Positions 9,378-21,067 are shown, counted from the stretch's first letter. The stretch is DNA of 64,000 nt from Adiantum capillus-veneris (GCA_014529385.2 CM043957.1:67167503-67231502), one strand, 5' to 3'. Translations and numbers: made by a program. Notes: generated by a model not told the origin, from the letters alone.

Positions 9378-11223
9378 CGAAAACCCTAGGTAGGTGACCG
9401 AGACTAGTCCTTGAGGATAGGGATTCTCTGGATTTCCATGGTCTTATTTTACATTTAGATAGGATCAGAGAGTGGTGGACTCTCTAGGTCTTAGAAGGAG
9501 TCTAGGGAGCGTGTGTCTGGCCTAGATCCTTCGACTTAGGTAGTATTAGTTAGGTTGTGGTGTGGAGAGGAGGAGTTGGAGTGGTCGATGTGGTGAGAAG
9601 ATAGCTTGATAGTCCTTGGGAGACCAGGAAGCAACCGAGACACCAAAATCACCATCTCATATGATGAGTAGGAGTAGGGTAAGTAGGACATCATCATTTG
9701 TGATCTGGAGCACTTCATGCATGTTATATTTGCTGTTAGGCTCATCGAAGAACTATAAAAGAAGGTAAATTGTGTTTGGAAGCTGAATTGAAGTCCAAAA
9801 GTTTCTGTGATAATTTCTAAGAGATCTACAGAGCATAGGGAAGCCCACTGGAAGAGAAAAATTAAATTCTAAGACAGTAGACATACTACGTGTAGGATGT
9901 CTACAAGGTGATCTGACAGGAATTTTGAGAATCTGTGTTGACCAGAGTGTTTAGAAGGTAGGTTTTATCCCATTTTCACCTCGAAAGTGGAAGATTGACC
10001 ATATCTTGATAGATTGTGGCCAAAAGACAGGAATTGCAAGACATCCTACCCAAATTGTGCGAAGGCATAATTGTGAGACCAAAACCATAGGATGTCTTCA
10101 TGTGCATGATCTACATGATTTATTGACTGCATGTGAAAGGTTTCATCTTAATTGGGTGAGAAAATTGGGATTAAGCAGACTTTAGCATTTTTGACGGAAC
10201 AAAAAGGCTAGAATAGCTAAGTTTGGGGTCTTTTGACATTCAAAGACAAATCTAAACACACTTGTGAGCTCAACACATCAAGGAAAAGCTGTGGGCCAAG
10301 TTGGGTCAAAATTTGATGCAAAAGACATACTACACGTAGGATGTCTAATGCATGATTAAAAGCCCAAAATTATATTTGGGACATACAAAGCTCTCATATA
10401 GCCTTAGACAAACCTCCTAGTCAAGTTTGGTCCAATTTGGAGTTGATTTGACTAGTGAATTCATCAAAACGGACATTAGGCTTGTGGAACAGATTTCTAA
10501 CCATTTGACCATCTTATAGGTGTCCAAACCAAAAAGTGAGAGCAGTTGTGAGCTCAGCACATCAAGGGAAATCTACATTGCAAATTTTTGCTGAAAAAGA
10601 GCAAAAAATACATCCTACGCGTAGGATGTCTACAGGGTCATTTTTTGGACAATATTAAACTGTGGACATTCAAGGAGGTTCTAATTGATTTAAGGGTTCC
10701 AGAACTTCTTTCAAAAGTGAAATTGGCCATTGTTTGACCTATTTACGGAGCAAAGACGAGAATTAAGACATTACCCCTAGACTGACAAACACTTGGGTGG
10801 TGTAAAGTTCAAGATTAGTTGACCTAATCAAGAAAATCAGAAGTGTATAGAGGACAGTAGTGGTTGGGATTGACCCTCCAGTTATACCAATCATTACTAA
10901 GACCACCTCTAGTGGTTAAATTATTTGATTTGATTGCCGAAATTAAACGCTTGTGTATAGGTATATTCTGCAGCAAAGCAAGAAGTTGTGCAGAAACTGA
11001 TCCTTTGCCAGGTGAGTGGTTGAATTTATGCTAAATTGCATTGCTAAGTTTGATGAATTTAAGATAAAAATGACACATTTCAAGAGACCAAAAAGTGGCA
11101 TATGATCAGGGTAACTTAGTATCCACTAAGGAGAGTGTAACTCAGGCAAGGCTAGATCCATTAGCCCCAATCAATGATTAAGGTAATGATACTGACACTT
11201 CATCAGACAAGTCCTTCTTCATA
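9378..11223 (+). other. Long leader between PBS and gag
   Basis: About 1.85 kb without a recognisable protein. From about 9870 to 10640 it consists of diverged tandem units of about 285 bp; for example, a stretch reading TTGTGAGCTCAACACATCAA recurs at 10262 and 10549. Each unit carries one copy of a palindrome, annotated separately. Such a long leader before gag is common in Tat-lineage elements. Confidence 0.6.
9880..10630 (+). repeat. Palindrome array in the leader (4 copies)
   Basis: Copies at 9880-9901, 10040-10049 with 10087-10096 (arms split by a 37-bp insert), 10324-10345 and 10609-10630. Consensus: left arm GACATCCTAC, a 2-nt centre (AC, GT or CG), right arm GTAGGATGTC. The spacing is about 285 bp for the last three. 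The sequence to the right of each copy tends to read CTnnAGGGTCATTTT, which gives the symmetric motif a direction. Confidence 0.85.
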
Positions 11224-13947
11224 ATGGGTAGTCAACAACCAGGAGGCTTCTCCGATGAAGGACCAATGTTAGGAGGAAGCACCTCCCAAAATCCTTTGAA
11301 CAAGGCCAAGTTCAGTATAATCTTCTTAGAAGGAACAAACTCTCGGGGAGCCCTAGTTTATTCTGACTATCGGGGATGCAAGTGTATTTGTATAGAGGAA
11401 CAGCCTTCTCAGAGACTGGAGATAATTCAAGTCTATGATGATGGAGATAGATTCTGAGATGAAAAGGGGAACCACTATCTGATAGTTAGCAACCATGAGG
11501 ATTACAACAGGTATGGAGATAATGTGGCAAAAGGAAAAATGGTCTCAGAAACTCAAGAGCCACCTCCTAAAATTGGTCGACTTGGAGCTCTTTTTATGTA
11601 TGATAAAAAAACAACCAGAGTCTCTACCTATAATGAGAATGTGGGAATTCACAAGCATGAGAGCAAGGGAGTAGTCTCTTATTTTCGGTGCAAAGAACCC
11701 TACCCAAATGAATTAAGCGATGACAAGGCTCTTTACTTGTTCTCTTATGAAATTGCTATGGGGAAGGATATCATTTTTGTTGACAGGTACGGGCCAGAAT
11801 AAAAACGAATTCTGCCGGAGGACGTAGATAAGGCAAAAATTCCAAAAACATCAACATATGCCCTCGAAGAAGTACCAAGGTCTACCTATACCCCTAGCAA
11901 GTCTATAAATCCATTTTCAGAAGAGTACGATGCAACATCACATTCTAACCGGCAACAGACTTTCAACTATCAGAACCAATAGGCAACCCAACCATCACTG
12001 CAGGCATGGTTTCAATAGGATGCAACATACGAACAAGACCGCAACAGAGGTGGTTATCTAGCCACACGAGGGCTAAGAGATTTACAAGAACCACCACTCC
12101 ATTCACGTTACCAAGGCGAGAGTAAGCCGAAAACTAAAGAGTCGGCAGAGCACGAAAGACAATCCATAGAACGAGAACAAAGAGAACGAGTTCGGAGAAA
12201 TGAACCACCTCTTGCAAGAATCGTCAGAAATTATGGCTTAGGAGCACCTCTAGGAGGGGAACCCTCCCACTACCGAAGGTTACAAGAGGTATATCAAGGA
12301 GGACGAAGAAAACCAATGATGAGATTTGTAGACCATCGTAGAACTAGATCTTCTCAAGTGCAAAAATGGGTAAACAAGAAATACACGGGAGACAGAGATC
12401 CTAGGGATCATGTAGTAGCCTTCGTGCATGTAATTATAGCTGAAGAAGTTTTGGATTTTCCTACTCAATTTGCAGAGTTTGGACTTACCCTAGAAGAGGA
12501 TGCAGCCACTTGGTTTGATTCTGTGGAGCGTAGAGATTTTGAGTCTATGGATGAGGTTTTTGAAGAGTTTATTGAGGAATTTTCACAAAGGGGGATAGCT
12601 CATAATACAGTCTCACAAATCCATAAATTCAAATAGAAGGAAGGGGAATCTGTGCGAAAGGCAACCCTACCACTAAAGAGATATGTGAAGTTTTGCCATG
12701 TGGAAGAACTACCAACACAATCCAGACTTATGCTTATATTTATTCAAGGACTGAGAAACGCAGATCTCCAGAAGGACTTACATATGAAGAGGAGCACAAC
12801 GTTAAATGAGTTAACTAAGGAAGCTCTTTACCTTGTAGACAATTGTGCGGTCTACAAGGAGGGTGAATTCAAGGATCTTGATGACGATTCATCCTCACAA
12901 CAAAGTGGAAGCAAGTCCACTAAGTGAGCAGAGAAAGGAGAAGTAGCTGTAAGCCAGGAGCAGCTTGTGAAAGAAGTGCTAAAAAAAATTAATATGTATG
13001 CCAAGCCTCACGCTAAGCAGCCGAAGTGGTGTGCAATTGAAAAAAAATGGACAAACCATGTGATGGAAGAATGTTATTAGAACAAGGGATATGTGAGAGA
13101 GCGACCTTGTGCTCCCCAAGCTCAAGTAGCATCTCCTCAAATCCCACCGATACCTAGGTATACAGCAGGTAACCTACCAGGACCTGTAGAAGTTGAAAGA
13201 CCACAACCAGTATTGGGGCAACAACCACCCCTACCAGGAGCAAGACCGGTCGGCATAAGGTATGCACCAACGGTAAACGAACCAGAAGAGAAGGCTTTGG
13301 TACCCATGCATGCATATTACAAAGATCCCAATGGATATGCAGCAAATCCTGTCTATTATCCACCTGAAGAACTTAAGATGCAAGAACCTTGGAGCATGAT
13401 TGGAAGTACAGGACCACCACAATAGCTGCCCAAGCTACAGGAGAAGGAAGATACAGCTTGGATGAACAAACACTGTTGTTCATAGCCAACAGAGGCATGG
13501 GTGGTAAGAGCCATGCTTACCAACAGAGGAGCTCAAGGAGCACCTCAACAGCCAAAGGGACCCTGCTACGAGTGTGGCGGAGATCATTGGCTAAGGGACT
13601 GTCCTCACGATGAAATCATTAGAGTCAATCCATTTTGCACCGAGTGTGAAATTACTCACTTGATTTGTGATTTCCCTAAGAACCCGAGCAAAGGAGAAAA
13701 AACTACTTTAAACATGCTGGAAGCACTGCCATCTAGTGGGGGATTAGAAAATGAAACAATAATACCTATTCAGGTAGTCACACGGGCACAAGCCCAAAGA
13801 AGGACAAACAAACCCATAATTGAAGAGCCAAAGACCGATGCCCCTAGTGCAAAAATGAAAAATCAACGAAGCACTTGGAAAGCTAGAAAGGCTTGTATGA
13901 AAGCGAGGAAGGAAAAAGAGAGCAAACGGCTCTATCCAAGGAGCTAA
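11224..13947 (+). pseudogene. Nested element: Gag polyprotein (decayed)
   Basis: Structural protein of the retrotransposon particle. A single frame can be followed from ATG 11224 to TAA 13945-13947 with in-frame stops (for example at 11455, 11800, 12634, 12925, 13078 and 13423), so the gene was about 900 codons. Order: an N-terminal region of unknown type, an Arg/Glu-rich stretch (about 12100-12300), the retrotransposon gag capsid-like domain (12316-12927; residues such as WFDSVERRDF and a VSQIHKFK end), a proline-rich linker (13093-13425), and a zinc knuckle CYECGGDHWLRDC (C-x2-C-x3-H-x4-C) near 13563-13601. A second CTECEITHLIC finger-like stretch lies just after it. Gag is unusually long for a gypsy element, as in Tat-type elements. 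Confidence 0.8.
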
Positions 13948-15004
13948 AACACACAAAGGATAGATTGGAGCGATTAGAGGATCTAACTAGTTTTAGTTCA
14001 CAGAATGCTGCAACCATAGGGCCCAAGGAAATAGTGGAAACCAAAAGTGCAGGATCGGGAGGATCAGTACTGGTAGAAAAAGTAAATGAGAAACTTGACA
14101 CACTTTTAAAAGCATACAAAGCCAGACTCAAAACAACCAAAACCAAGAGCAACGATGGATGACTTATCCATATGCGGAACTAGAAAAATAGAGGTTGGAA
14201 ATGTGTAGGAAGATGATTGAAACAACCCAATCTTTGATAGAAAACCCACTTAGTAAACCTGCAAGTTGGCACAAGGTGCCAGCTCCAACCCCTATCACAC
14301 CAACTCTAGAGAAACAAGCTGACACAATGGAGGGACTCGCGACTGCTGCTGCAGAGTCTAAGCGAGAACCTATCATAGTGCCAAATACAACTTATGAGAC
14401 ATTTGATGGTTTGCAACCCAAAACATCGGCGGGGATACGTAAAGAGTCTGACTATCTAGATGATCTGTGGAAGCAAATTCAGGAAGCAAATGAATCTAAT
14501 GGGGTAAACTACCAACTAAATCGTGCAAGTAAGGAGAAAAATGAGATCTTACCTCCCATTGAAGAATTTGAGGCAAGATCACAAATGAACTTTGATATGC
14601 ATTCACAAGAGGGGGACCAGGGGTCAAGTAGCTCGGGGCACATCCAACCTGACTCGCTAAAAACCCTATCCTCTTACCTAACGGAGTATGAAGCTAAGTC
14701 TGAAGTGAGAGCAATCCCATCTCAAAGACTTTCTCCCAACAAAGTAATGGATTCACAAGGGTTGATTGAGTTACTGTCCACCCCGGTGGCATGCACAATC
14801 ATGTTACCCGAACTCCTGAGGTTACGACCAAACATGTGGACCATAGTAGGAAAATGCTTAGAAAAATTTGGAGTAAAAGACCCTACCTCGAGAATTCAAG
14901 AAGGGATTAGAGAATTGGACAAGCCTCAAGTGCACACTAGGCATGTACCTTTAAACAAGGTTGGAGAATATTGTGAGGGAGAAGATGGAAATACCACACT
15001 ATGA
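13948..15004 (+). pseudogene. Nested element: Gag-protease linker
   Basis: Charged, helix-prone sequence with no recognised domain. After a frameshift near 13900 a frame runs 13893-14162, then another from 14195 to TGA 15002-15004 (269 aa), with SSSSG and Glu/Lys-rich patches. The 14195 frame is the same as the protease frame that follows, so only the TGA at 15002 separates them. Probably the linker part of the polyprotein. Confidence 0.55.
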
Positions 15005-15538
15005 GTAGAATTCCAGGGAGTAGTATCCAAGGCTATTCTCGACAGTGGAGTGGGAATCGCTATCGCCACAAAAGAAATCTGGAAAAATTTGGGAAAACCG
15101 GCTTTGAGAGCAACCAGAATGAAATTACAACTGGTAGATGGGTTCATGGAAAAGCCTCTAGGACTTTTAGAAAAGGTAATTGTCACCTCTTGCGGAATCG
15201 AGTATGAGCATACATTTGCAACAGTTGATTTTGGCAAAAAGAACAATTACGAAATCATCTTGGGGAGACCATTCATGAGACAAATAAAGATGGTACAGGA
15301 CTGGGGTTATGACCACATATACCTCAGGCGTGGGGAGACTACAACCAAAATATACCTAAAAGACCATAGTTACAATGATGTGAACAAGACACCAGTGGAA
15401 GAGTTCAATTCGGCTACGTTGGCAGGGTCCGAACTCCCAGCATGGTCGGGCAAAAAAAGAGCTATGGATGTGTGGAGATTCACATTGTGGGAGCTTAAAA
15501 AGAGAGGAATGCATCTTAGAAAGAGCCATTAAAGACAA
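15005..15538 (+). pseudogene. Nested element: aspartic protease (retropepsin)
   Basis: Would process the polyprotein. In one frame after the TGA at 15002 the active-site motif ILDSGVGIA keeps the D-S-G triad. Further on, the C-terminal motif reads IILGRPFMRQ, and the frame stays open to 15532. The length and spacing fit a retropepsin of about 110-120 aa. Unlike the protease of the outer element (D-G-G), this catalytic triad is intact. The domain is followed by a charged linker before RT. Confidence 0.8.
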
Positions 15539-16434
15539 GGATTATATTCCAGAACCTTTTCCCGAAGATGCATTAGAACCTATGGAATGGGAACACATAC
15601 TAGCAATGTTGGACATCTGTGCCATTACAGATAGCCCAACGACAAAATTTTGTGATAAGGACGGCTATGATGTGCTACCCTATTACATGGTAAACCTTGT
15701 ACCAGTAGGAGATGAGAATGTAGACTCACCAGAACAAGAAGAGTTCTATAAATCCTCTGAGCATCTGGAATTAAGTAATGATGTAGATAACGAGTGTTCA
15801 AACACCTCAAGCAAGAGTAGGGAAACAACCGCAGATATCAAGTTTTATGAGTTTGCAAATCAACACCCTAGACGCTAGGAATGCAATAGAAAAAAAAAGA
15901 GCACAAAACAAGATTAGAGAAAACCTGATGCCCAGGATAGAAGATAAAACACACTATCTAATGCTAGTCAAGGCAGAGGATTGTGTAAAAGACAAAATAT
16001 CAGGGAGATTCTCAAGAGTTCGAGGGGAAAGGACACATGAGGACATAAAACAAGCACGGAAAACTAAAATGGAAACAAATTCAAGAAGATCTCAACAATC
16101 AAAACGTGAAAAGACAAAAGATCTCGAGTGGACCAAAATGGAACGTAAGAAGAAATACCAAGAACTTAAACGATCGTTACGAGAGGTATGGACTACTAAG
16201 GCAGAAAGTGAAGGTTAGGAGGATTCAGAAAAAGAAAATATGGATGTACCATCCCACTATCGAAAATTCACCATCCAAGACAGAAAAATCATAATGACAC
16301 CACCAATAAGGGAAAGAATAAACCAGGAATCTTACGATGGGCCGGAAAATGCAAAACGAATTGACCTCACTGCGCCAGGCGAAGAGCCTTAGCCTGTCTA
16401 TATAGCAAGTGAGTTAGGGCCTGAAGAAGAAGAA
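15539..16434 (+). pseudogene. Nested element: protease-RT linker
   Basis: About 0.9 kb of polyprotein-derived sequence in shifting frames (15468-15878, 15847-16218). It includes an acidic part (PFPEDALEPMEWEHILAM) and a very basic part rich in Lys, Arg and Glu (about 15880-16210). No domain is recognised. Long linkers here are usual for Tat-type pol. Confidence 0.5.
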
Positions 16435-17098
16435 ATGCTAACACAGCTTCTCAAGAAGTATAAAGATGTGTTTGCATGGTCTTACAAAGACCTCAAGGGA
16501 GTTGATCCATCGATATGCCAACATACAATTTCGTTAAAATCAGATGCCAAACCAAGCAAGCAGTGTCCTTACACATATAATGATACATTTGCTAAACGAA
16601 TCAAGGAAGAGATTGACAAGCTGATGGATGATGAATTCATCTATGAAATCAAGCATACAGATTGGGTGTCACCCATTGTGGTTGTCCCCAAAAACAACGA
16701 AAAGTTGCATGTACGTGTGAACCTCAAAAAGGTAAATGCAGCAACAATAAGGGATATTTATCCCTTGCCAATCACAAAATGTGCTTGAGAGGGTAGCAGA
16801 AAAACGGGCCTATTCATTTTTGGTTGGACTTTCGGGGTACAACCAATTGGCAATTGCAATAGAGGATCAACACAAAACCGCGTTTGCCACAGAATGGGGA
16901 ATATATGCGTATAGAGTTATGCCTTTTGGCCTAACCAATGCCCCAGCCACCTTCCAAAGGTTAATGACTCATGCGTTCAAAGAATACCTAAGAATATTCT
17001 TAGAAATATATATGGATGATCTCTGTGTCCACTCTCTAATTCAAGAAGAATACATTGACCATTTACAAAAGGTATTTGAGAAGTGCAGAACATATTGA
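16435..17098 (+). pseudogene. Nested element: reverse transcriptase
   Basis: Plant gypsy RT in two frames broken by a frameshift near 16785. The first part (16435-16788) has FAWSYKDLKGVDP, VVVPKNNEKLHVRVNLKKVN and the DIYPLPI motif. The second (16781-17098) has SFLVGLSGYNQ, PFGLTNAPATFQR and the catalytic YMDD box (residues 77-80 of that stretch). In the first part the usual RVCVDYR is changed to HVRVNLK, and the aspartate of the D-Y-R motif is lost. Otherwise order and motifs match a Tat/Athila-type enzyme. The 16435 ATG is only the first Met after the linker, not a real start. Confidence 0.85.
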
Positions 17099-17800
17099 AT
17101 CTGTCTCAACCCGGAAAAGTGCATTTTTATGGTAAGGCAAGGCCGCACCTTATGACATATTGTCTCAAGAAATGGCATAACTACTGACCTAGACAAAATT
17201 AGAGTCATAGTAGACTTGCCCAGGCCTACTAATGCCAAACAAGTACAATCTTTCATGGAACACTGTGGATATTATCGGAGATTTATATATATGCATGCGG
17301 TCATTGCACAACCACTATATCGCTTATTAGTCAGTTTTGACTGGACTGAGGAGTGTGAAACTTCATTCAAAAATCTTAAGCAAAGCCTTTTATCAGAACC
17401 TGTACTTAAGCACCAGATTGGAAAAAGATATTCCATGTTCACATTGATGCCTCTGCATACGCAATTGGGAGTATTCTGTCTCAACCAGGAGACAGAACAA
17501 TGGATTTCCCAGTTTGTTATGCAAGTCAACAGCTAAATAGTGCAGAAAAGAACTGCACCACCACTAAAAGAGAGGGATTAGGAATGATATATGCTGTAAA
17601 GAAATTTCGGCATTATCTTCTTGCAGACAAATTTGTGTTCTTCACAGATCATCAAGCTCTTCTGTATCTAGTAAATAAACCATGCAATACTGGGAGAATT
17701 GTACGATGGTTTATTATATTGCTAGAGTTTGACTTCACAATGGTAGTAAAAAAGGGTAAAACGCATCTATGAGCAGATCATCTTTCAAGGCTACAAAACG
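17099..17800 (+). pseudogene. Nested element: RT connection and RNase H
   Basis: Continuation of pol. The thumb/connection includes GYYRRFI (about 17266-17287). RNase H starts with a HIDASAYAIG-like stretch (near 17440, in a shifted frame), then TKREGLGM, RHYLLADKFVFFTDHQAL and KKGKTHL. A TGA at 17770 replaces a codon in the usual H-x-x-ADHLSR end motif, and ADHLSRL follows in the same frame. Frameshifts at about 17450-17500 separate the pieces. It would degrade the RNA strand of the replication hybrid. Confidence 0.8.
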
Positions 17801-19467
17801 GGGAAGCTCCCGAAGGAGTAGATGATGACATACGTGATGCTTATCTTTTCAATATTGAAATGATACCCAAATGGTCTCAAGAAATTGTTACCATTATTTC
17901 CTCTGGTGATAGATTTGATGAAAAGAAAGAGGGATTCAAACAACAAACATTTCAACAAACAAAAAACTTTCAGTTGATTGCGGGACGATTGTACCATCTA
18001 GGCTCGGACCAAATTCTACGATTATGTATAAATCCAGAGAAATTCGAGCGTTATCTTGAGGAAACACACATCCAAGACTGTGCATTTCATTGCTCAACAA
18101 CGAAAACACACCAAATATTGAAACACTTACGAGTATATTGGCCAACTATGTATGCTGACACACATGCTTATGTTAACAATTGTATTATATGTAGTGCCAA
18201 ACGACCAATGGATCACGCGACATTGTTTCAGGTAACCATTGCACCTACATGGAGTCAATATATCATTGATTTCTTAACAACAAGGACATTTCCTAAAAAC
18301 ATAACAAAGGCACAACAAAGGGCTATAGAGTTGGAGGCTCGAGACTTTAATTTAATTGAAAATCAACTCTACAAGCGAGGAAAGGACAATCAACTTAGAA
18401 TCTCTGCAATTGAAAGTGAATACTTGCTGATTGTAGAACACGCGCATGGAGGAATAAGTGGAGGCCATTTTTCAGGCAATAAGACGGCAAAGATTGTCTT
18501 AACCACGGGGATATGGTGGCCTACATTGCATATGGATGTTGAGGAGTTCGTAAAGTGTTGTGACGCATGTCAGCACACTAAAGTGCTGATAAAAAGAGAT
18601 GAGATGCCACTACGGCTAATGATGGAAGCACGAGCATTTGCAAAATGGGGGATTGATTTTGTGGAGCCTATTTCACCCTCTGCATATCGCACCCATACCC
18701 AATATATCATCGTGGCTACGGACTATCTCACAAAATGGGTTGAAGCCAAAGCGACAAAAAAGCAGATGCAAGGACCACTGCACAATTTTTGTATGAGAAT
18801 GTCTTTGTAAGATACAGATTACCAATAGAAATTTTCAGTGAGGAACACATTTTCTTAATGAAGTCATTAAATACCTGCTAGAGGAATTCATGGTCATACA
18901 TAAAAAATCTGCTCCATATCATCCACAAGCAAATGGACAAGCTGAGGCCACAAATAAAACCCTATGCACTGTTTTGACTAAATTTGTATCAGAATCAAGG
19001 GCAGACTGGGATCAACAATTACACTCAACACTATGGGCATATAGGGTAGCTTATGAAACATCAATTGGAACAACACCGTACAACATGGTGTTTGGTCTAA
19101 ACGCTATATTACCCATAGATTTTCTGATTCCAACTCTACGAGTGGTGAAATGCTTAGAATGGACAGGACAGAACTCTCTTCAAGAATAAATGATCTTGAA
19201 AAGCTAGATGAACTTCGACTGAGAGCTATAGCTTCGATCTATGCTCATAAGAGAAGACAAAAGGAGTTTTTTGACAAGCATGTGCGCACGACAAATTTTA
19301 AAACGGGTGATTATGTACTTGTTTACACTTTGAAGGAACATGCCAAAAAACTTAAAAAGCGAGGGATGGGACCCTTTGTGATTCGTGACTTATCACAAAG
19401 CAGAGCCATCAAACTTGTGACATTGGAAGGTGAAGAAATGCCAAATTGGATTAGTGGTGCCGGTTAA
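17801..19467 (+). pseudogene. Nested element: integrase with two zinc-binding domains
   Basis: The open frame 17860-18810 (316 aa) holds two complete H-x6-H ... C-x2-C units in tandem. The first uses His70, His77, Cys108 and Cys111; the second uses His196, His203, Cys234 and Cys237. Each is followed by a W-P-T stretch. The core begins with GIDFVEP (Asp266) and VATDYLTKW. A frameshift near 18810-18890 removes the second catalytic aspartate motif (now FSEEHIF), and the Glu motif is present as NGQAEATNK (near 18930). The C-terminal part (19150-19467) is basic, with a GDYVLVYT and GPFVIRDL patch. Plant gypsy integrases normally have one zinc domain, so a duplication, or a fusion of two element copies, is visible here. 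Confidence 0.8.
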
Positions 19468-19967
19468 AGAAGTATCATTTACCACTAACACAGGATATGC
19501 TTCAACAAAACCATCAAGAAAAACAATGGACAAAAGAGAAACAGAGGGTACGAGAAGAAGCACAAGCAGAAGCAAAAGAATGCATTGCAAAACGAAGACT
19601 TCTATGACAACAACAACAAATTGGATCACCGTTGCGAATAAAAGATATTCGATTAACGAATTTTAATGAAGACATAGTGGATCCAATAATTGCAGTCAAA
19701 GTGGGTAGCAATCAACTTGAATCGATGGCATTGCTTGATTCAGAAGATCAAGCAAGTCTGATTTCTTACAAATTATATAAATAACTCAATCTTGAAGAAC
19801 AACTCCATCCTACTCAACAAGTGCTGGAAAGTAGTACATCACATTCATTAACCTCGTTGGGTTGGACGATATTGCATGTACAAATACATCAATATGTTTA
19901 TCCCCACAAGTTTTATGTGGTTAAGGATGCGAGCACACTACATCCAATGTTGTTGCGACAACCATGG
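19468..19967 (+). pseudogene. Second retropepsin-like domain downstream of integrase
   Basis: From about 19630 one frame reads as a second aspartic-protease-like stretch. It has a conserved beta-strand start (VGSNQLESMALLDSED, where a D-S-G would be expected), SLISYKLYK, a central LGWTILHVQIH strand and the C-terminal motif PMLLRQPWC. A TAA near 19782 interrupts it. The active-site Gly appears changed to Glu. The frame is cut at 19968 by the chromovirus-like LTR. A retropepsin after integrase is not the normal gypsy order. It could be a real extra domain of this lineage, or a piece of another element joined here. Confidence 0.55.
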
Positions 19968-20269
19968 TGTAAGGTCCCTCCCTAAACTCTAGAGCCATTC
20001 AGAACCTTTTTCAGACTAGAAAATAATTTAGAAAAAGCAAGACCGACAAAGAAGTCATGCGGACAATGAGACTTTACTCCAGAATGAAAATACAAGGATA
20101 TTTTGGATAAGAAATTACGTCATCCCTATATTTTTCCAAAAAAAAGATTAAGATTATTTTTATACTTCCTAATCAAAATCCGCGTGGAAACTGATCTAGA
20201 TCGGGAATTGGGAGAAAAAGGAACTAACTTGATTCAAAGATAAAGTTAAGAGATAAGAACTAAGAAGAA

Positions 20270-20441
20270 AATTGGGGTCCAATAGGAATTAAGAAGAGAA
20301 TTGTGGTCCAATAGCATTTGAGCAGCGAATTGGGGTCCAATAGGAATTAAGAAGAGAATTGGGGTCCAATAGCATTTGAGAAGAGAAATGGGGTCCAATA
20401 GCAATTGAGAGGAGAATTGGGTCCAATAGGATTTGAGAAAA
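20270..20441 (+). repeat. CCAAT minisatellite in the U3-like region
   Basis: About six units of 28-29 bp, each carrying GGGGTCCAATAG (or a one-base variant) followed by an A/G-rich TTGAGAAGAG stretch. Similar arrays are present in the other two LTR blocks (about 25790-25925, and inverted at about 24185-24335). Each unit has one CCAAT box, just upstream of the TATA element. Confidence 0.8.
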
Positions 20442-20458
20442 GAATACCCACCATTTCT

Positions 20459-20466
20459 TATATAAA
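20459..20466 (+). promoter_or_regulatory. TATA box of LTR block 1
   Basis: TATATAAA about 20 bp downstream of the CCAAT minisatellite. It is conserved in the right palindrome copy (TTATATAAGC near 25948). The arrangement looks like a standard plant LTR promoter. Confidence 0.65.
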
Positions 20467-20777
20467 CACCCCCTTTCCTTTGTAATTTTTGACACACATA
20501 TACTGCTAAGCTACTTGCATACTTGCAATGCTCAAGACTATGCTTAAGTAAATCAAGGTTTCCATTAAACCTTGCTCTTACTGTCTCCCTCTCTTGAAGG
20601 CCGAACCCTTGAGGGTTTTGTGAAGAAGCTCCTCTCTCCTTCCTCTTCACCATAAATCCCTTTCCTTCCTCCTTGAGCCTCACACCTCTTCATGAAGGAC
20701 TTCAACCCCACTTCCCTCTTGTTTAGAGTAGGTAATCTTCATCTTTAGTAGGTTTAATTAATCCATGTGTTTTAATA

Positions 20778-21067
20778 ATAAGTTGAAAGCGTTAACAAGA
20801 AGTTAAGTCGCAAGACGTATCCAAGAAGCTTCATAAATTATGTATTTTATTCGAGTTGAGGACAACTCTTGCTTTTTTGTTAGGGAGAGATGCTGCCTTC
20901 AATAGACTCAAAGATCTATTGACCAGCAGTTGTGTTCTCATCAACCCTGAATAATTTCACTCCTTAGCTCTTCTTTACCCGAGGAAGTTCAACAAAAAAT
21001 TTAGGTAGACCCCTATTTTAGAACTCTTCTGCAAGAGATTCAAGCTCAGAGCCTGAGGTAACACTTA
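20778..21067 (+). other. Spacer after LTR block 1
   Basis: No coding sequence recognised. It contains GAGTTGAGGACAACTC (20854-20869) and GTTAGGGAGAGATG (20880-20893), which look like the end of pol and the polypurine tract of a chromovirus. It may be joined fragments. Confidence 0.35.

Larger units (their letters stand above)
19968..20777 (+). repeat. Chromovirus-like LTR block, copy 1
   Basis: About 810 bp starting TGTAAGGTCCC, the usual start of several plant chromovirus LTRs. It contains a CCAAT-bearing minisatellite (20270-20441), a TATA box (20459-20466) and a CT-rich leader. It is homologous to 25485-26267 (same strand) and 23856-24625 (opposite strand). Homology with both ends at the same point (ATCCATGTGTTTTAATA), where the palindrome copies go into a 159-bp tandem repeat while this copy goes into different sequence. 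Its left end abuts the retropepsin-like stretch. Confidence 0.7.

Noticed and set aside
20246-20683. 145-aa minus-strand ORF in the LTR block
   Set aside because: Its repeated LLDPISLLKCYWTP-type segments are the translation of the CCAAT minisatellite; the same ORF type appears in the other LTR copy at 25764-25987. It is not a gene.
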